From a bacterium (lineage in GTDB: Bacteria; CAIWAD01): a DNA stretch of 64,000 nt. The stretch spans positions 11,230 to 75,229 of the forward strand of contig JAUIFJ010000022.1 of NCBI GenBank assembly GCA_030429345.1. Reading direction: 5' to 3'. Shown here piece after piece: positions 25,926-34,441 of this stretch. The stretch's first letter is position 1; the number at the start of each line of letters is the position of its first letter. The notes beneath the pieces were generated by a model. The model was not told the DNA's origin and searched no databases. It saw only the letters and a list, made by a program, of their open reading frames with translations. The translations under genes were made by a program, and so were the position numbers.

Positions 25926-27884
25926 ATGAGCGTGGCAAGCGGACTTTGGTCGAAGCGCCGGCAGGACCGGAAGAGCGGAGAAGCCGGAAAGGTCCTGACG
26001 CAGGAACTGGCGGACTTGCGCGCAACGATGGAGGCGATCCACGCTTCCCAGGCGGTGATCGAGTTCGACATGGACGGCACGATCCTTTCCGCCAACAGCA
26101 ATTTCCTGCAGACCCTGGGCTATCGCCTGGAAGAGATCCTGGGGCGTCACCATTCCCTCTTTGTCGACGAGGCCTATGCGGCCAGTCCGGCCTATGAGCA
26201 GTTCTGGAATCGCCTGCGCGGCGGGCACTTTGTCTCCGAGGAGTTTCGCCGGCTGGGCAAGGGAGCACGCGAGGTCTGGATCCGCGCCAGCTACAACCCC
26301 GTCAAGGACGAGCACGGACAGGTGGTCAAGGTGATCAAGGTGGCCACGGATGTCACACAGGACAAGCTGCGGGCCTCCGAAGCCGAGGGCCAGCTCAAGG
26401 CGATCGGCGTCTCGCACGCCGTCATCGAGTTCGAGCTGGACGGCACCATCCTCTTTGCCAATGACAATTTCCTGTCCGTCGTGGGCTACACTCTCGATGA
26501 AATCAAGGGCAAGCACCACAGCCTCTTTGTCGACGAACAGACCCGCAACAGCGCGGCCTATGACGCGTTCTGGGACGCGCTGCGCGCCGGCAAGCACCAG
26601 ACCGCCGAGTTCCGCCGGCTGGGCAAGGGGGGACGGGAAGTCTGGATCCAGGCTTCCTACAACCCGATCCTCGGGCTGGACGGCAAGCCGGTCAAGGTGG
26701 TCAAGTACGCCTCGGACATCACCGAGGCCACACAGACTGCCAATGACCGCAAGAGCCAGATCGAGGCGATCCAGCGCTCCCAGGCCGTGATCGAGTTCGA
26801 CCTGCAGGGCACCGTGCTGCACGCCAACGACAATTTCCTGCAGGTCATGGGCTACGAGCTGGAGGAAATCCGCGGAGCGCATCACAGCCTTTTCGTCGAC
26901 CCGGACTACCGCGACAGCCCGTCCTACAAGGCCTTCTGGGAGGACCTGCGTCAGGGCAAGTTCTTCAGCGACGAGTTCATGCGCATCGGCAAGGGCGGCC
27001 GCAAGGTCTGGATCCAGGCGACCTACAATCCGATCCGCGACCTGCAGGGCAGGCCCTACAAGGTGGTCAAGTTCGCCAGCGATGTGACACAGGCCCGCCT
27101 GACGGCCGAGCGTGTGACGGCCCAGCTGGAGGATTCGGTCAATTCGCTGAACGCGGTGGCCCAGCAGATGGCGGCCGGCGCGACCCAGACCTCCCAGCGG
27201 GCGCAGAGCGCGGCAGACACATCCGGACAGATCAAGGAGAACGTGAGCTCCGTGGCCGGCGCCACCGAGGAACTGAACGCGACGGTCAAGGAGATCGCCC
27301 AGAACACCGGCGAGACCGCGCGCACGGCCCGCGAGGCAAGGGAGCAGGTGCAGGTGGCGCGCACGACCATGCAGTCGCTGAACTCCGGCGTGGAGCAGAT
27401 CGGCGAGATCACCAAGGTGATCTCGGCCATCGCGGGCCAGACCAACCTGCTGGCGCTCAACGCGACCATCGAGTCGGCACGCGCCGGCGAGGCCGGAAAA
27501 GGCTTTGCCGTCGTGGCCAACGAGGTCAAGGAGCTGGCTGTGCAGACCGCGCGCGCCACCGAGGAGATCGCCAGCCGGATCGAGGCCTTCCAGCGTGATA
27601 CAGCGGCCAGCGTCAACTCGACCGAGAGCATCGTCCGCATCATCGAGCGCATCGACGACCTGTCGAGTTCGGTGGCCGCGTCGGTGGAGGAACAGTCGGT
27701 GACGGTCAACGACATCGCCCAGAACGTGGGATCCGTTTCCAGCGGAGTGCAGTCGGTGGCAAACACGATTCACGAAGTCAGCGAAGCGGCCAGCGAGAAC
27801 GAACGGGCCGCCGGGGAGACCCAGCGCGCCACCGAACAGATCATCGCCGTCAACCAGGAGATCTCGGCCCTCTTCAAGAAGTAG
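25926..27884 (+). CDS. Soluble methyl-accepting chemotaxis protein with three PAS domains
   Basis: 652-aa cytoplasmic chemoreceptor with no transmembrane segment. Three tandem PAS domains repeat with a period of 122 residues (starting near 41, 163 and 285). Each begins S(Q/H)AVIEF and carries the unusual HHSLFVD motif and a W-I-x-A-(S/T)YNP block. PAS domains of this type often bind haem or flavin, so redox or oxygen sensing is likely. The C-terminal signalling domain has the canonical hairpin tip [34 protein letters not shown] and long coiled coils. The ATG at 25926 follows a GGAGG Shine-Dalgarno. No che genes are in the window. Confidence 0.92.
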   Translation: MSVASGLWSKRRQDRKSGEAGKVLTQELADLRATMEAIHASQAVIEFDMDGTILSANSNFLQTLGYRLEEILGRHHSLFVDEAYAASPAYEQFWNRLRGGHFVSEEFRRLGKGAREVWIRASYNPVKDEHGQVVKVIKVATDVTQDKLRASEAEGQLKAIGVSHAVIEFELDGTILFANDNFLSVVGYTLDEIKGKHHSLFVDEQTRNSAAYDAFWDALRAGKHQTAEFRRLGKGGREVWIQASYNPILGLDGKPVKVVKYASDITEATQTANDRKSQIEAIQRSQAVIEFDLQGTVLHANDNFLQVMGYELEEIRGAHHSLFVDPDYRDSPSYKAFWEDLRQGKFFSDEFMRIGKGGRKVWIQATYNPIRDLQGRPYKVVKFASDVTQARLTAERVTAQLEDSVNSLNAVAQQMAAGATQTSQRAQSAADTSGQIKENVSSVAGATEELNATVKEIAQNTGETARTAREAREQVQVARTTMQSLNSGVEQIGEITKVISAIAGQTNLLALNATIESARAGEAGKGFAVVANEVKELAVQTARATEEIASRIEAFQRDTAASVNSTESIVRIIERIDDLSSSVAASVEEQSVTVNDIAQNVGSVSSGVQSVANTIHEVSEAASENERAAGETQRATEQIIAVNQEISALFKK

Positions 27885-27913
27885 CCGTCTACAGCTCACA
27901 CACCCCCCCCACC

Positions 27914-27952
27914 CGCCCCCGCCAGGAATCTTCCACAAGCGGGGGCGTTTCT
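27914..27952 (+). terminator. Rho-independent terminator after the chemoreceptor gene
   Basis: Perfect arms CGCCCCCGC (27914-27922) and GCGGGGGCG (27939-27947), a 16-nt loop, then TTTCTT. Confidence 0.75.
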
Positions 27953-27955
27953 TAT

Positions 27956-28027
27956 CTATCGCTATCGCTATCGCTATCGCTATCGCTATCGCTATCGCTA
28001 TCGCTATCGCTATCGCTATCGCTATCG
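27956..28027. repeat. Hexanucleotide satellite (CTATCG)12
   Basis: Twelve uninterrupted perfect copies of CTATCG, 72 bases. It lies between the chemoreceptor terminator and the SSS symporter start 150 bases downstream. Copy-number change would move any promoter element relative to the gene. Coding potential is improbable, although the minus strand reads as an Ile-Ala repeat. Confidence 0.97.
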
Positions 28028-28177
28028 CCGCAATCCCTGCCCACTCACACCGACACACTGTATCCCATTCCGCAGCCCAGGACTGCAAGCGGATTTCCCA
28101 CCCGCTGAAACTGTCTGCCGGGCTCCTCCTCGCCTTTCCCATATTGCCCGCCGACACCGATCCAACCCGGACTCTGC

Positions 28178-29962
28178 ATGGCCCTCGTCGACTGGCTGAT
28201 CGTACTTGCCTACATCCTCTTCGCCCTTGGGCTGGGAGTCGCCCTGCGCCGCCGCAGCGGAGGCTCGACCAGCGAGTTCTTCCTGGCCGGCCGCAGCCTG
28301 CCCTGGTGGATCGTCGGCACGAGCATGGTCGCCACCACCTTCGCCGCGGATACGCCGCTGGCAATTACGGAAATGGTGCGCGGGGCCGGCATCTGGAAGA
28401 ACTGGTGGTGGTGGAACATCGCCCTGGGCGGCCTGCTGGGAGTGTTCCTCTTCAGCCGCCTCTGGCGCAGGGCCCAGGTGCTGACCGACAACGAGCTGAT
28501 CGAGCTGCGCTACTCGGGACGGCCGGCGGCCTTCCTGAGGGGCTTCAAGGCCTGCTGGTTCGCCATCGTATACAATTTCATCGTCATGGGCTGGGTCATC
28601 AAGGGCATGAGCACGGTGATCGAGGTCCTGACCGGCCTTCCGCCGGGGCCCGTGACCTGGACGCTGGTCTGCATCGCCGTCCTGTATACGGTGCTCGCCG
28701 GCTTCCGCGGAGTGGTAATGACCGACCTGGTGCAGTTCATCCTGGCCATGGGCGGCAGCATCGCGCTGGCCTGGATCGCCGTCGGGCGGGTCGGCGGCCT
28801 GGAAGCGCTGCGCGAGAAGCTGGCCCAGCTGCCCTCCGCCCCCGAGCACGCCACGGCCATGGTGCCCCCGGTGACCGTCGCGCCCCTCGCCGAGGGCTTC
28901 GCCGCCACTCCCTTCTTCAGCTTCCTCGTCTTCGTCACCGTCATGTGGTGGTCCAGCCACAACGCCGACGGCGGCGGCTACATCATCCAGCGCATGAGTT
29001 CCTGCCGCAACGAGGATGAGGCCCTGAAGGCCACCCTGTGGTTCAACATCGCCAACTACGCGCTGCGTGTCTGGCCCTGGATCCTGGTGGCCCTGGTCTC
29101 GCTGGTGCTCTACCCGGCGCTGATGGATCACAAGGCCGCCTACCCCATGGTGCTCAACGAGGTGCTCGGGCCGGGACTGAAGGGAGTCCTGGTCACCAGC
29201 TTCCTGGCGGCCTTCATGTCGACCATCGACACGCACCTCAACTGGGGCGCGAGCTACCTGGTGAACGATGTATACAAGCGCTTCCTCGTGCGACAGGCAG
29301 AGGAGCGGCACTATGTTCTCGTCAGCCGGCTCTGCATCGTCGGGCTGATCGCCGCCGCCGCCGGGCTCAGTTTCTACCTGAGCAGCATCGAGAAGGCCTG
29401 GGTCTTCGTCTGGGCCGCGGGGGCGGGCATCGGCCTGGTGCTGATCCTGCGCTGGTTCTGGTGGCGCGTCAACGCCTGGTCGGAACTGAGCGCGCTCGGG
29501 ACCTCGATCCTGGTGACCATCGGCCTGGAGATCCTGGCCTGGAGCCAGAGCCTGCCGGGCAGCTACCGGCTCTTCGCCACCGCGCCGGTGCTCTTCGGGC
29601 AGGAGCTGGGCAGCGCCCACAAGGCCCTGGTCGTCGTGCCTTCCGCGATCCTGGTCTGGATCACGGTGACCCTGCTGACCCCGCCGGAGCCGCGCGAGGT
29701 GCTGGAGGCCTTCGTGCGACGCGTGCGCCCGGGTGGCTGGTGGGGACCGCTGGCGGATCCGGCGACGGGGGCCGACAGTCCGCTGAGGGGCTTCCTGGGC
29801 AACTGGCTGGGCGGAGCTCTGCTGATCTACGGCCTGACCTTCGGCATCGGCGCGGCGCTCCTGGGACAGGGAACGGCCCTGGCCCTCAATCTGCTGGCCT
29901 TCGCCCTGGGCCTGCTGCTCCTGCGCCGCGGCATGGCGGCGGGGCGCGTGGAAGGAGGATGA
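28178..29962 (+). CDS. Sodium:solute symporter family protein
   Basis: 594-aa inner-membrane symporter of the SSS family (LeuT-fold), driving solute uptake with Na+. About 13-14 hydrophobic helices are visible. Family features include the N-terminal SEFFLAGRSLPWWIVGTSMVATTFAADTPL in helix 1, GFRGVVMTDLVQFILAMGG, and the FLAAFMSTIDTHLNWGASYLVNDVYKRF Na2-site block in helix 8. A tryptophan-rich stretch KNWWWWNIALGG follows helix 1. The substrate is not predictable. It is followed by, and nearly joined to, two small genes in the same direction. The hexanucleotide satellite lies in its leader. Confidence 0.92.
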   Translation: MALVDWLIVLAYILFALGLGVALRRRSGGSTSEFFLAGRSLPWWIVGTSMVATTFAADTPLAITEMVRGAGIWKNWWWWNIALGGLLGVFLFSRLWRRAQVLTDNELIELRYSGRPAAFLRGFKACWFAIVYNFIVMGWVIKGMSTVIEVLTGLPPGPVTWTLVCIAVLYTVLAGFRGVVMTDLVQFILAMGGSIALAWIAVGRVGGLEALREKLAQLPSAPEHATAMVPPVTVAPLAEGFAATPFFSFLVFVTVMWWSSHNADGGGYIIQRMSSCRNEDEALKATLWFNIANYALRVWPWILVALVSLVLYPALMDHKAAYPMVLNEVLGPGLKGVLVTSFLAAFMSTIDTHLNWGASYLVNDVYKRFLVRQAEERHYVLVSRLCIVGLIAAAAGLSFYLSSIEKAWVFVWAAGAGIGLVLILRWFWWRVNAWSELSALGTSILVTIGLEILAWSQSLPGSYRLFATAPVLFGQELGSAHKALVVVPSAILVWITVTLLTPPEPREVLEAFVRRVRPGGWWGPLADPATGADSPLRGFLGNWLGGALLIYGLTFGIGAALLGQGTALALNLLAFALGLLLLRRGMAAGRVEGG

Positions 29963-29963
29963 G

Positions 29964-30308
29964 ATGAACCTGCACAAGACCCGTGATCCGGAGATGCGTG
30001 TCATACAAAGCGGCATCGAGCGCAGCCACTTCGAGCAGAGCGACCTGCGCGAGTGCCGCTTCCGCTCCTGCGACCTGCGGGATGTCCGCATCGAGGACTG
30101 CAACACGGAAGGCCTGCGCGTCGATGGCGTCCTGCTCAGCGACCTGCTGGCCCTGTGGCGCGGGCAGTCCTCCCCGCCCGCCCCGAAGCCGCGAGGCGGA
30201 AGGCGGCGCAAGGGCATCGAACCGGAGCAGGATCCCCGTGATCCGGGGACGCCTCCGCCGGGCGACCTCTTCGCCGGTGGAGAGGGCGGCGGGGATCCCG
30301 TCGCGTGA
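29964..30308 (+). CDS. Short pentapeptide-repeat protein
   Basis: 114-aa protein whose first 60 residues follow a five-residue period (SHFEQSDLRECRFRSCDLRD), a short pentapeptide beta-helix. It closes with the VDGVLLSDLLALW cap seen in small pentapeptide proteins of unknown function. The C-terminal 50 residues are Pro/Gly/Arg-rich and probably disordered. The ATG lies one base after the symporter stop, preceded by GGAGG inside that gene's end. The stop overlaps the CYTH gene (GTGA). Confidence 0.65.
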   Translation: MNLHKTRDPEMRVIQSGIERSHFEQSDLRECRFRSCDLRDVRIEDCNTEGLRVDGVLLSDLLALWRGQSSPPAPKPRGGRRRKGIEPEQDPRDPGTPPPGDLFAGGEGGGDPVA

Positions 30309-30895
30309 GCCGCAGCGAGAGGGAATACCGTTTCCGCGTGAGACGCGCCCGGCTGCGGGACTGGCTGCGGACGGAAGGACCGGCCCGCCTGTACTCGATC
30401 CGCCAGGGATACCTCTGCGCCGAAGCGGGGAAGACCGTCCGCGTGAGACTGCTGGAGGACCTGCCGCCGGAGCACTTCGCGCTGCAGCTGGAAAGCGTCG
30501 CCCCGCTGGCCTGTGATACGACGAAGGCGCGCGGGGAGTTCTGCGTCAAGGGGGCTTCCCGGATGTCGGGGGAGGCCCTGCAGCGTCCGGAATGGGAGTG
30601 GCCGCTTCAGGCCGGCGAGGCGGAGGAGATGCTGGGGCTCTGCGGCAGGCTTGTTCTGCACAAGCTCCGCGCCGTCTTCCCCCTGCGGGCCGGCGACTGG
30701 GAGGTCGATCTGTATACGGGCGGGCTCTACCCCCTGCTGCTGGCCGAACTGGAGAGCGAAGCCCATCTGGCTGCGGCCGACCATCCGCCCTGGCTTGGGA
30801 CTTCCATTGCCGGGGATCCGCGTTTCAGCAACGCCATGCTCGCCCGGGTGCTGGCCGGCGATGCCAACCCTCCTTTCGCCGCCGACGAAGAGTAA
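30305..30895 (+). CDS. CYTH-domain protein (triphosphate tunnel enzyme family)
   Basis: 196-aa protein with a divergent CYTH fold. The N-terminal signature is SEREYRFRV (canonical ExExK with the Lys position changed), followed by IRQGYL, KTVRVRLL, a LHKLRAVFPL strand, DWEVDLYTGGLYPLLLAELESE matching WEVDxF...LxLAEIEL, and DPRFSNAMLAR. CYTH enzymes hydrolyse inorganic or thiamine triphosphate or cyclise ATP, with acidic and basic residues lining a tunnel. The altered ExExK leaves activity uncertain. The GTG start overlaps the pentapeptide gene, and it converges with the minus-strand peptidase 24 bases on. Confidence 0.75.
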   Translation: MSRSEREYRFRVRRARLRDWLRTEGPARLYSIRQGYLCAEAGKTVRVRLLEDLPPEHFALQLESVAPLACDTTKARGEFCVKGASRMSGEALQRPEWEWPLQAGEAEEMLGLCGRLVLHKLRAVFPLRAGDWEVDLYTGGLYPLLLAELESEAHLAAADHPPWLGTSIAGDPRFSNAMLARVLAGDANPPFAADEE

Positions 30896-30919
30896 AGCCC
30901 GCCAGGGCCTGGCGGCGTG

Positions 30920-31678
30920 CTACCGCAAGGAGCGTTCAAAGGCCGCGACGGATTCGTCGAGGAAGAGCCCCGAAGGCTTTTCCAGGCCGGACAGCCAGGC
31001 TTTCGCGCTCAAGGGATGCTCCTTGGCCGTCGGCCCCCAAAGCAGCCACTGCAGCCGGAAATTCGCGGCTTCTGCATCCCCCTCCGGCGAGTCGGGCGAT
31101 GATTCCCGGCCGACCCCTATCCGGGCCTGCATGCGCAAGGCCGTGCGACGCCTTGCGCGGCAGAGCAGGGCGGCCCTCTTTCCCTTTTCTCTGTGCTCGA
31201 AGAGTCCCGGCCAGTGCCGAAGGCTAAGGAGCACCAGGGCATCGGCGCTCCATTCCGCGTGGGCGGGGTGGATCTGCCCGGCCGGCCGGCCCTTTGCGCT
31301 CCAGGAGAGGGCCTGCAGGGCGTGCCCCATTTCGTGGAGCAGCCGCGGCAGGTCTTCCCAGTCGCCGCGCCGCCTCACGACGACTCGCGGCCAGCCATGT
31401 GCAGCCTCGGCCTCGCAATAGCTTCCTGCCGGATCGCCGGTCCTCGGATCCAGCTCGAGCAGGCCCAGGCGCCCTAGCTGCCGGGGCAGTTCCTCCAGGC
31501 CGGGCAAGACCTTGCGCAGGCCCTCCTCGCAGGCATCCAGCAGGTCCTGCGGAGCCCGCGGCGCCGCGATGCGCGGCAGAGGGTCCTGCGCCCCTGCCGT
31601 TTCCAGCAGCGCCAGGCAGCGCGCGGCCGCATCCGGCGGGATCCTGCCCGGCCCGGGAGCCGGGGAGTCCTGGTTCAC
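30920..31678 (-). CDS. Small M3-like (gluzincin) metallopeptidase
   Basis: 252-aa protein with a zinc site H115-E-M-G-H119 (LLHEMGHALQALSWSA), like the HE(F/M)GHAL helix of M3 oligopeptidases, and a candidate third ligand at E142 in HAEWSADALVLL. It is less than half the length of a full M3 enzyme and lacks a signal peptide. The frame is open upstream to 31867, but that part is low-complexity and overlaps the divergent fliL promoter. I chose the GTG at 31678 because homology-like sequence starts there; an ATG at 31810 is possible. It converges with the CYTH gene. Confidence 0.6.
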   Translation of the reverse strand: MNQDSPAPGPGRIPPDAAARCLALLETAGAQDPLPRIAAPRAPQDLLDACEEGLRKVLPGLEELPRQLGRLGLLELDPRTGDPAGSYCEAEAAHGWPRVVVRRRGDWEDLPRLLHEMGHALQALSWSAKGRPAGQIHPAHAEWSADALVLLSLRHWPGLFEHREKGKRAALLCRARRRTALRMQARIGVGRESSPDSPEGDAEAANFRLQWLLWGPTAKEHPLSAKAWLSGLEKPSGLFLDESVAAFERSLR

Positions 31679-31838
31679 CGCCGGGGTGCGATGCTCGATC
31701 GATCGTGGCTGGGGAAGTCGGAACAGTTGGCCTCCTGGATCCTTGCGACGCGGATTCTGCCGCGTGAAAATGAAACTTTTTGAGCAACCTGCCGATGTAT
31801 AGGGGAGCATTGCCGATCCGCCACCTGAAGAGGACCCG

Positions 31839-32324
31839 ATGAAACGATTCATGATGATCCTGGGCATTCTGCTTGTCTTTCTCGTGCAGGTTGCTCTCTC
31901 CTACCTGATCATGGATCATTTTTTCAGCGGTCCGCCGACGGCTGAGCAGGACCTAGCCGAGGAAGTGGTGGACGAGGAGAGCGGCAAGGACAAGGGGCCC
32001 CGGCCGAATGTGGACTACGAGTTCGGGGCGACCCACAACATCGGGGACCTGATCCTGAATCCCCGTGGGGGCCGCAGGATCTTCAAGATCAGCCTGGCCC
32101 TGGAGTACGATCCGGAAAAGAGCGGGATCGGCGATGAGCTGGTCGCCAAAGACTTGTTCCTGCGGGACTTCCTGCTGGATTACCTGAGCAATGTCCATGC
32201 CGACACCCTGGGGGACATCCGCTTCCGCAACGCCCTGCGCGACAGCCTGGCCTATCGCCTGAGCGGCTTCCTCGACGAGGGCTACGTAGACCGGGTCTTA
32301 TTCCTTGATTTTATTCGCCAGTAG
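31839..32324 (+). CDS. fliL: FliL-like basal-body-associated protein
   Basis: 161-aa single-pass membrane protein matching FliL: an N-terminal helix (MKRFMMILGILLVFLVQVALSYLIMD), an acidic linker (residues 30-55), then the periplasmic domain with NIGDLILNPRGGRRIFKISLALEYD, LRDFLLDYLSNVHADTLGD and a C-terminal VDRVLFLDFIRQ. In flagellated bacteria FliL supports stator function. No other flagellar gene is in the window, so this is an isolated FliL or FliL-like protein. It is divergent from the M3-like peptidase. Confidence 0.8.
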   Translation: MKRFMMILGILLVFLVQVALSYLIMDHFFSGPPTAEQDLAEEVVDEESGKDKGPRPNVDYEFGATHNIGDLILNPRGGRRIFKISLALEYDPEKSGIGDELVAKDLFLRDFLLDYLSNVHADTLGDIRFRNALRDSLAYRLSGFLDEGYVDRVLFLDFIRQ

Positions 32325-32394
32325 CTCCATCCAGAAGGCCGAAGCCTATTCACTCTGCTATATTTGCCGTCTGCGCGGCCCGGGTGCAGTCGGA

Positions 32395-32420
32395 GCCTGT
32401 CACGGCCCACGGTGACAGGC
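32395..32420. promoter_or_regulatory. Inverted repeat in the leader of the 32542 gene (operator candidate)
   Basis: Perfect 9-bp arms GCCTGTCAC (32395-32403) and GTGACAGGC (32412-32420) around 8 bases, with no T-run. The symmetric TGTCAC-N-GTGACA pattern resembles a dimeric regulator site more than a terminator. Confidence 0.4.
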
Positions 32421-32489
32421 CACACACCGCCGCGCCCTCCGGCGTCACGCCGGGTCTGCTTGAATCCTGTAGCTTAGCCCCCGACTGAA

Positions 32490-32512
32490 GGAATCCCGAG
32501 AGGCGGGATTCC
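32490..32512 (+). promoter_or_regulatory. Leader hairpin 30 bases before the 32542 start
   Basis: Perfect 9-bp arms GGAATCCCG (32490-32498) and CGGGATTCC (32504-32512) with a 5-nt loop AGAGG. It is not followed by T residues. It could protect the 5' end of the transcript or act as an operator. Confidence 0.35.
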
Positions 32513-32541
32513 ACGGCCGACGCAGTAGAAAGGGATCCACC

Positions 32542-33648
32542 ATGAAGAACCTCTGCACCATCGCCCTGGGACTGCTGCTGGCGGGAACAGCCGGGGCCAT
32601 CACCGTGAACCTCAATTACCCGACCCTGGACATTTTCTACCTGGGCGACCTGGATCCGCTCGCCGAAGGCTCCCAGGTGGACAATTTCACCGTCACCTTC
32701 GGTGTAGGCGGTGACGAGGGCGGGGACTACGACGTCGACATCGCCTTCGAGTACTTCGGCGCGGCCGGCACGGTCCAGATCCTGGTGACGGACCTGCTGA
32801 TCGAGAATGTCCAGCCTGGCACCCACACCTACTCCCTGAGCGATTTCCGTTCCAACAACGCCAACTTCGGGGGCTTCGTCCATTCCAGCGACACGGACTT
32901 CGACGAGGACGTGCTGGAAGACATCAACTTCACCGGGAACTCGCTGCCTTCGGGCACCTACCGCTTCACCTTGATCCATACCCGCGGCCAGTACATCAAC
33001 GGCTTCTTCACGCCCGGCGGCCCGCCGGTGATCGCGGATCCCGCCGAGCTGGTGATCAGCGAACCCCTGAGCATCAGCCTGCAGATGCCCTGGGACGGCA
33101 GCGCCATCGCCAACGCCTTCCCGACCTTCACCTGGAGCGGCCGCGCCCGCGCCTACAATCTGCGCGTGGCCGAGTTCAATCCGCTGGTGCACGGCTCGCA
33201 TCTGGAAGCCCTCGAGAGCGAAGCCATGTGGGAAGTCAGCGTCGGGGATGTCTACGGCATGGGCCTGGCGCCGACCACCATCAGCTACGGCGAGGAAGGG
33301 CATTTCCGGCCGCTGGTGGATGGGCGGACCTATGTCTGGAACGTCGAGGCGGTACTCAACACCACCTCCGGTCTCGAGACCCGACCCAGCCCGATCTGGA
33401 GCTTCGTCTACGACACGGACGGCGACCAGCCGATCTTCGGCGGCAATGCCACCTATGAAGAACTGCTCGATTTCCTGAGCGGCTTCCTGGGCGGCCAGGC
33501 CGACGAGATCCTCGCCCTGCTGCAGGGAATGGAACTGGCCGGGCCGATCACCATCGACGGCCGGGAAGTGGACGCCGAGGAACTGGCCCGCATTTTCAAC
33601 CAGATTGCATCTGGTGAGCTGAACCTCGCCAGCCTGTACTTCGAATAG
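32542..33648 (+). CDS. Secreted protein of unknown function, fibronectin-like middle domain
   Basis: 368-aa exported protein with a signal peptide (MKNLCTIALGLLLAGTAGA). Residues 20-170 are beta-rich and include an Asp/Gly-rich stretch (FGVGGDEGGDYDVDIAFEYFG). Residues about 180-300 look like a fibronectin-type fold, with the typical PTFTWSGRARAYNLRVAEF and GRTYVWNVEAVL strands. The end is a short helical segment (DGREVDAEELARIFNQIASGEL). It is followed 9 bases later by the FecR-domain gene. I do not recognise a specific family. Location and order suggest it works at the cell surface with the downstream FecR protein and barrel. Confidence 0.7.
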   Translation: MKNLCTIALGLLLAGTAGAITVNLNYPTLDIFYLGDLDPLAEGSQVDNFTVTFGVGGDEGGDYDVDIAFEYFGAAGTVQILVTDLLIENVQPGTHTYSLSDFRSNNANFGGFVHSSDTDFDEDVLEDINFTGNSLPSGTYRFTLIHTRGQYINGFFTPGGPPVIADPAELVISEPLSISLQMPWDGSAIANAFPTFTWSGRARAYNLRVAEFNPLVHGSHLEALESEAMWEVSVGDVYGMGLAPTTISYGEEGHFRPLVDGRTYVWNVEAVLNTTSGLETRPSPIWSFVYDTDGDQPIFGGNATYEELLDFLSGFLGGQADEILALLQGMELAGPITIDGREVDAEELARIFNQIASGELNLASLYFE

Positions 33649-33657
33649 GAGAGACCC

Positions 33658-34332
33658 ATGAACTGGCGTATCACCCGAGGATGGCTGGCGAGCCTGGCGC
33701 TGGGCCTGCTTCTGGCGGCATCCGCGCAGGCTGCCAACGAAAGCATCGCCCTGGTCATCAAGGCCACCGGCGATGCCCAGCGGATGCTGGACACGGGAGC
33801 CGAGGACCTGAAGAGCGGCATGCGGCTCAATGACGGCGACCGCCTGCGCACCGGCGAAGACGGCCGCGCCGTGGTGATCTTCACCGACGACAAAAGTCAG
33901 CTCAAGCTGGTGCCCGGCACGGAACTGGTGCTCTACGGCAAGCGCCAGGGCCGCCAGGTGGAAAAGGAAGTCGAAATGGACGTGGGCACGCTGTGGACCA
34001 AGGTCAGCCGCGGACATGGCGGTCTGCGCATCGCCACCCCGACCAGCGTGGCCTCCGTGAAGGGAACGGCCTGGTGGACCAAGGTCCTCGAGGGCGGCTT
34101 GACCCAGGTGATCACGGAAGAAGGCATCGTCAACCTGCTGAGCCGCGAGTCCGGCAAGAACCAGGACGTGCACCTGGGACAGACCGGTACCTCGAACAGC
34201 GAGGATGTCAGTGTCCGCTCGACCAACGAGGAAGACCAGGAAGGCCTGGAACGCGGACAATTGCGCCGCATCTCGATTCCGGTGATGGAGGACGGCGAGG
34301 CCCGCACCCTGATCATCGAGTATTACGAATAG
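33658..34332 (+). CDS. Secreted FecR-domain protein
   Basis: 224-aa protein with a signal peptide (residues 1-25, ending ASAQAA) and a FecR domain: AQRMLDTGAEDLKSGMRLNDGDRLRTGEDGRAVVIFTDDKSQLKLVPGTEL, then LWTKVSRGHGGLRIATPTSVASVKGTAWW. The AVRGT-like motif appears as ASVKGT. It lacks the N-terminal cytoplasmic anti-sigma tail and membrane helix of true FecR regulators, so it is a free periplasmic FecR-fold protein rather than an anti-sigma factor. It lies between a secreted beta-rich protein and a large barrel and is followed by a terminator. Confidence 0.85.
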   Translation: MNWRITRGWLASLALGLLLAASAQAANESIALVIKATGDAQRMLDTGAEDLKSGMRLNDGDRLRTGEDGRAVVIFTDDKSQLKLVPGTELVLYGKRQGRQVEKEVEMDVGTLWTKVSRGHGGLRIATPTSVASVKGTAWWTKVLEGGLTQVITEEGIVNLLSRESGKNQDVHLGQTGTSNSEDVSVRSTNEEDQEGLERGQLRRISIPVMEDGEARTLIIEYYE

Positions 34333-34337
34333 AATGC

Positions 34338-34369
34338 AAGGGGTCCTCCTGACGGGGAGGGCCCCTTTT
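34338..34369 (+). terminator. Rho-independent terminator after the FecR gene
   Basis: Arms AAGGGGTCCTCC (34338-34349) and GGGAGGGCCCCTT pair with one G-T, followed by TTTT (34366-34369). It may only attenuate, because the barrel gene continues in the same direction 73 bases on. Confidence 0.6.
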
Positions 34370-34441
34370 CCAGTTTGAGGCCTCCTGCAATGAAGGCCCT
34401 GGATCCCGCGCCCAAGGGATCTCCAGACGGAAAGGATTCCC

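Noticed and set aside
27956-28027. The hexamer array as a CRISPR or integron feature
   Set aside because: Units are six bases with no spacers and no associated genes; it is a simple satellite.
25554-28364. A 936-aa minus-strand open frame including an Ile-Ala repeat
   Set aside because: The repeat is the hexanucleotide satellite read in reverse; the rest is a shadow of the chemoreceptor gene.
31771-31803. Possible promoter (TGAAAC / TATAGG) before fliL
   Set aside because: Spacer lengths of 12 or 21 do not fit a sigma70 promoter.
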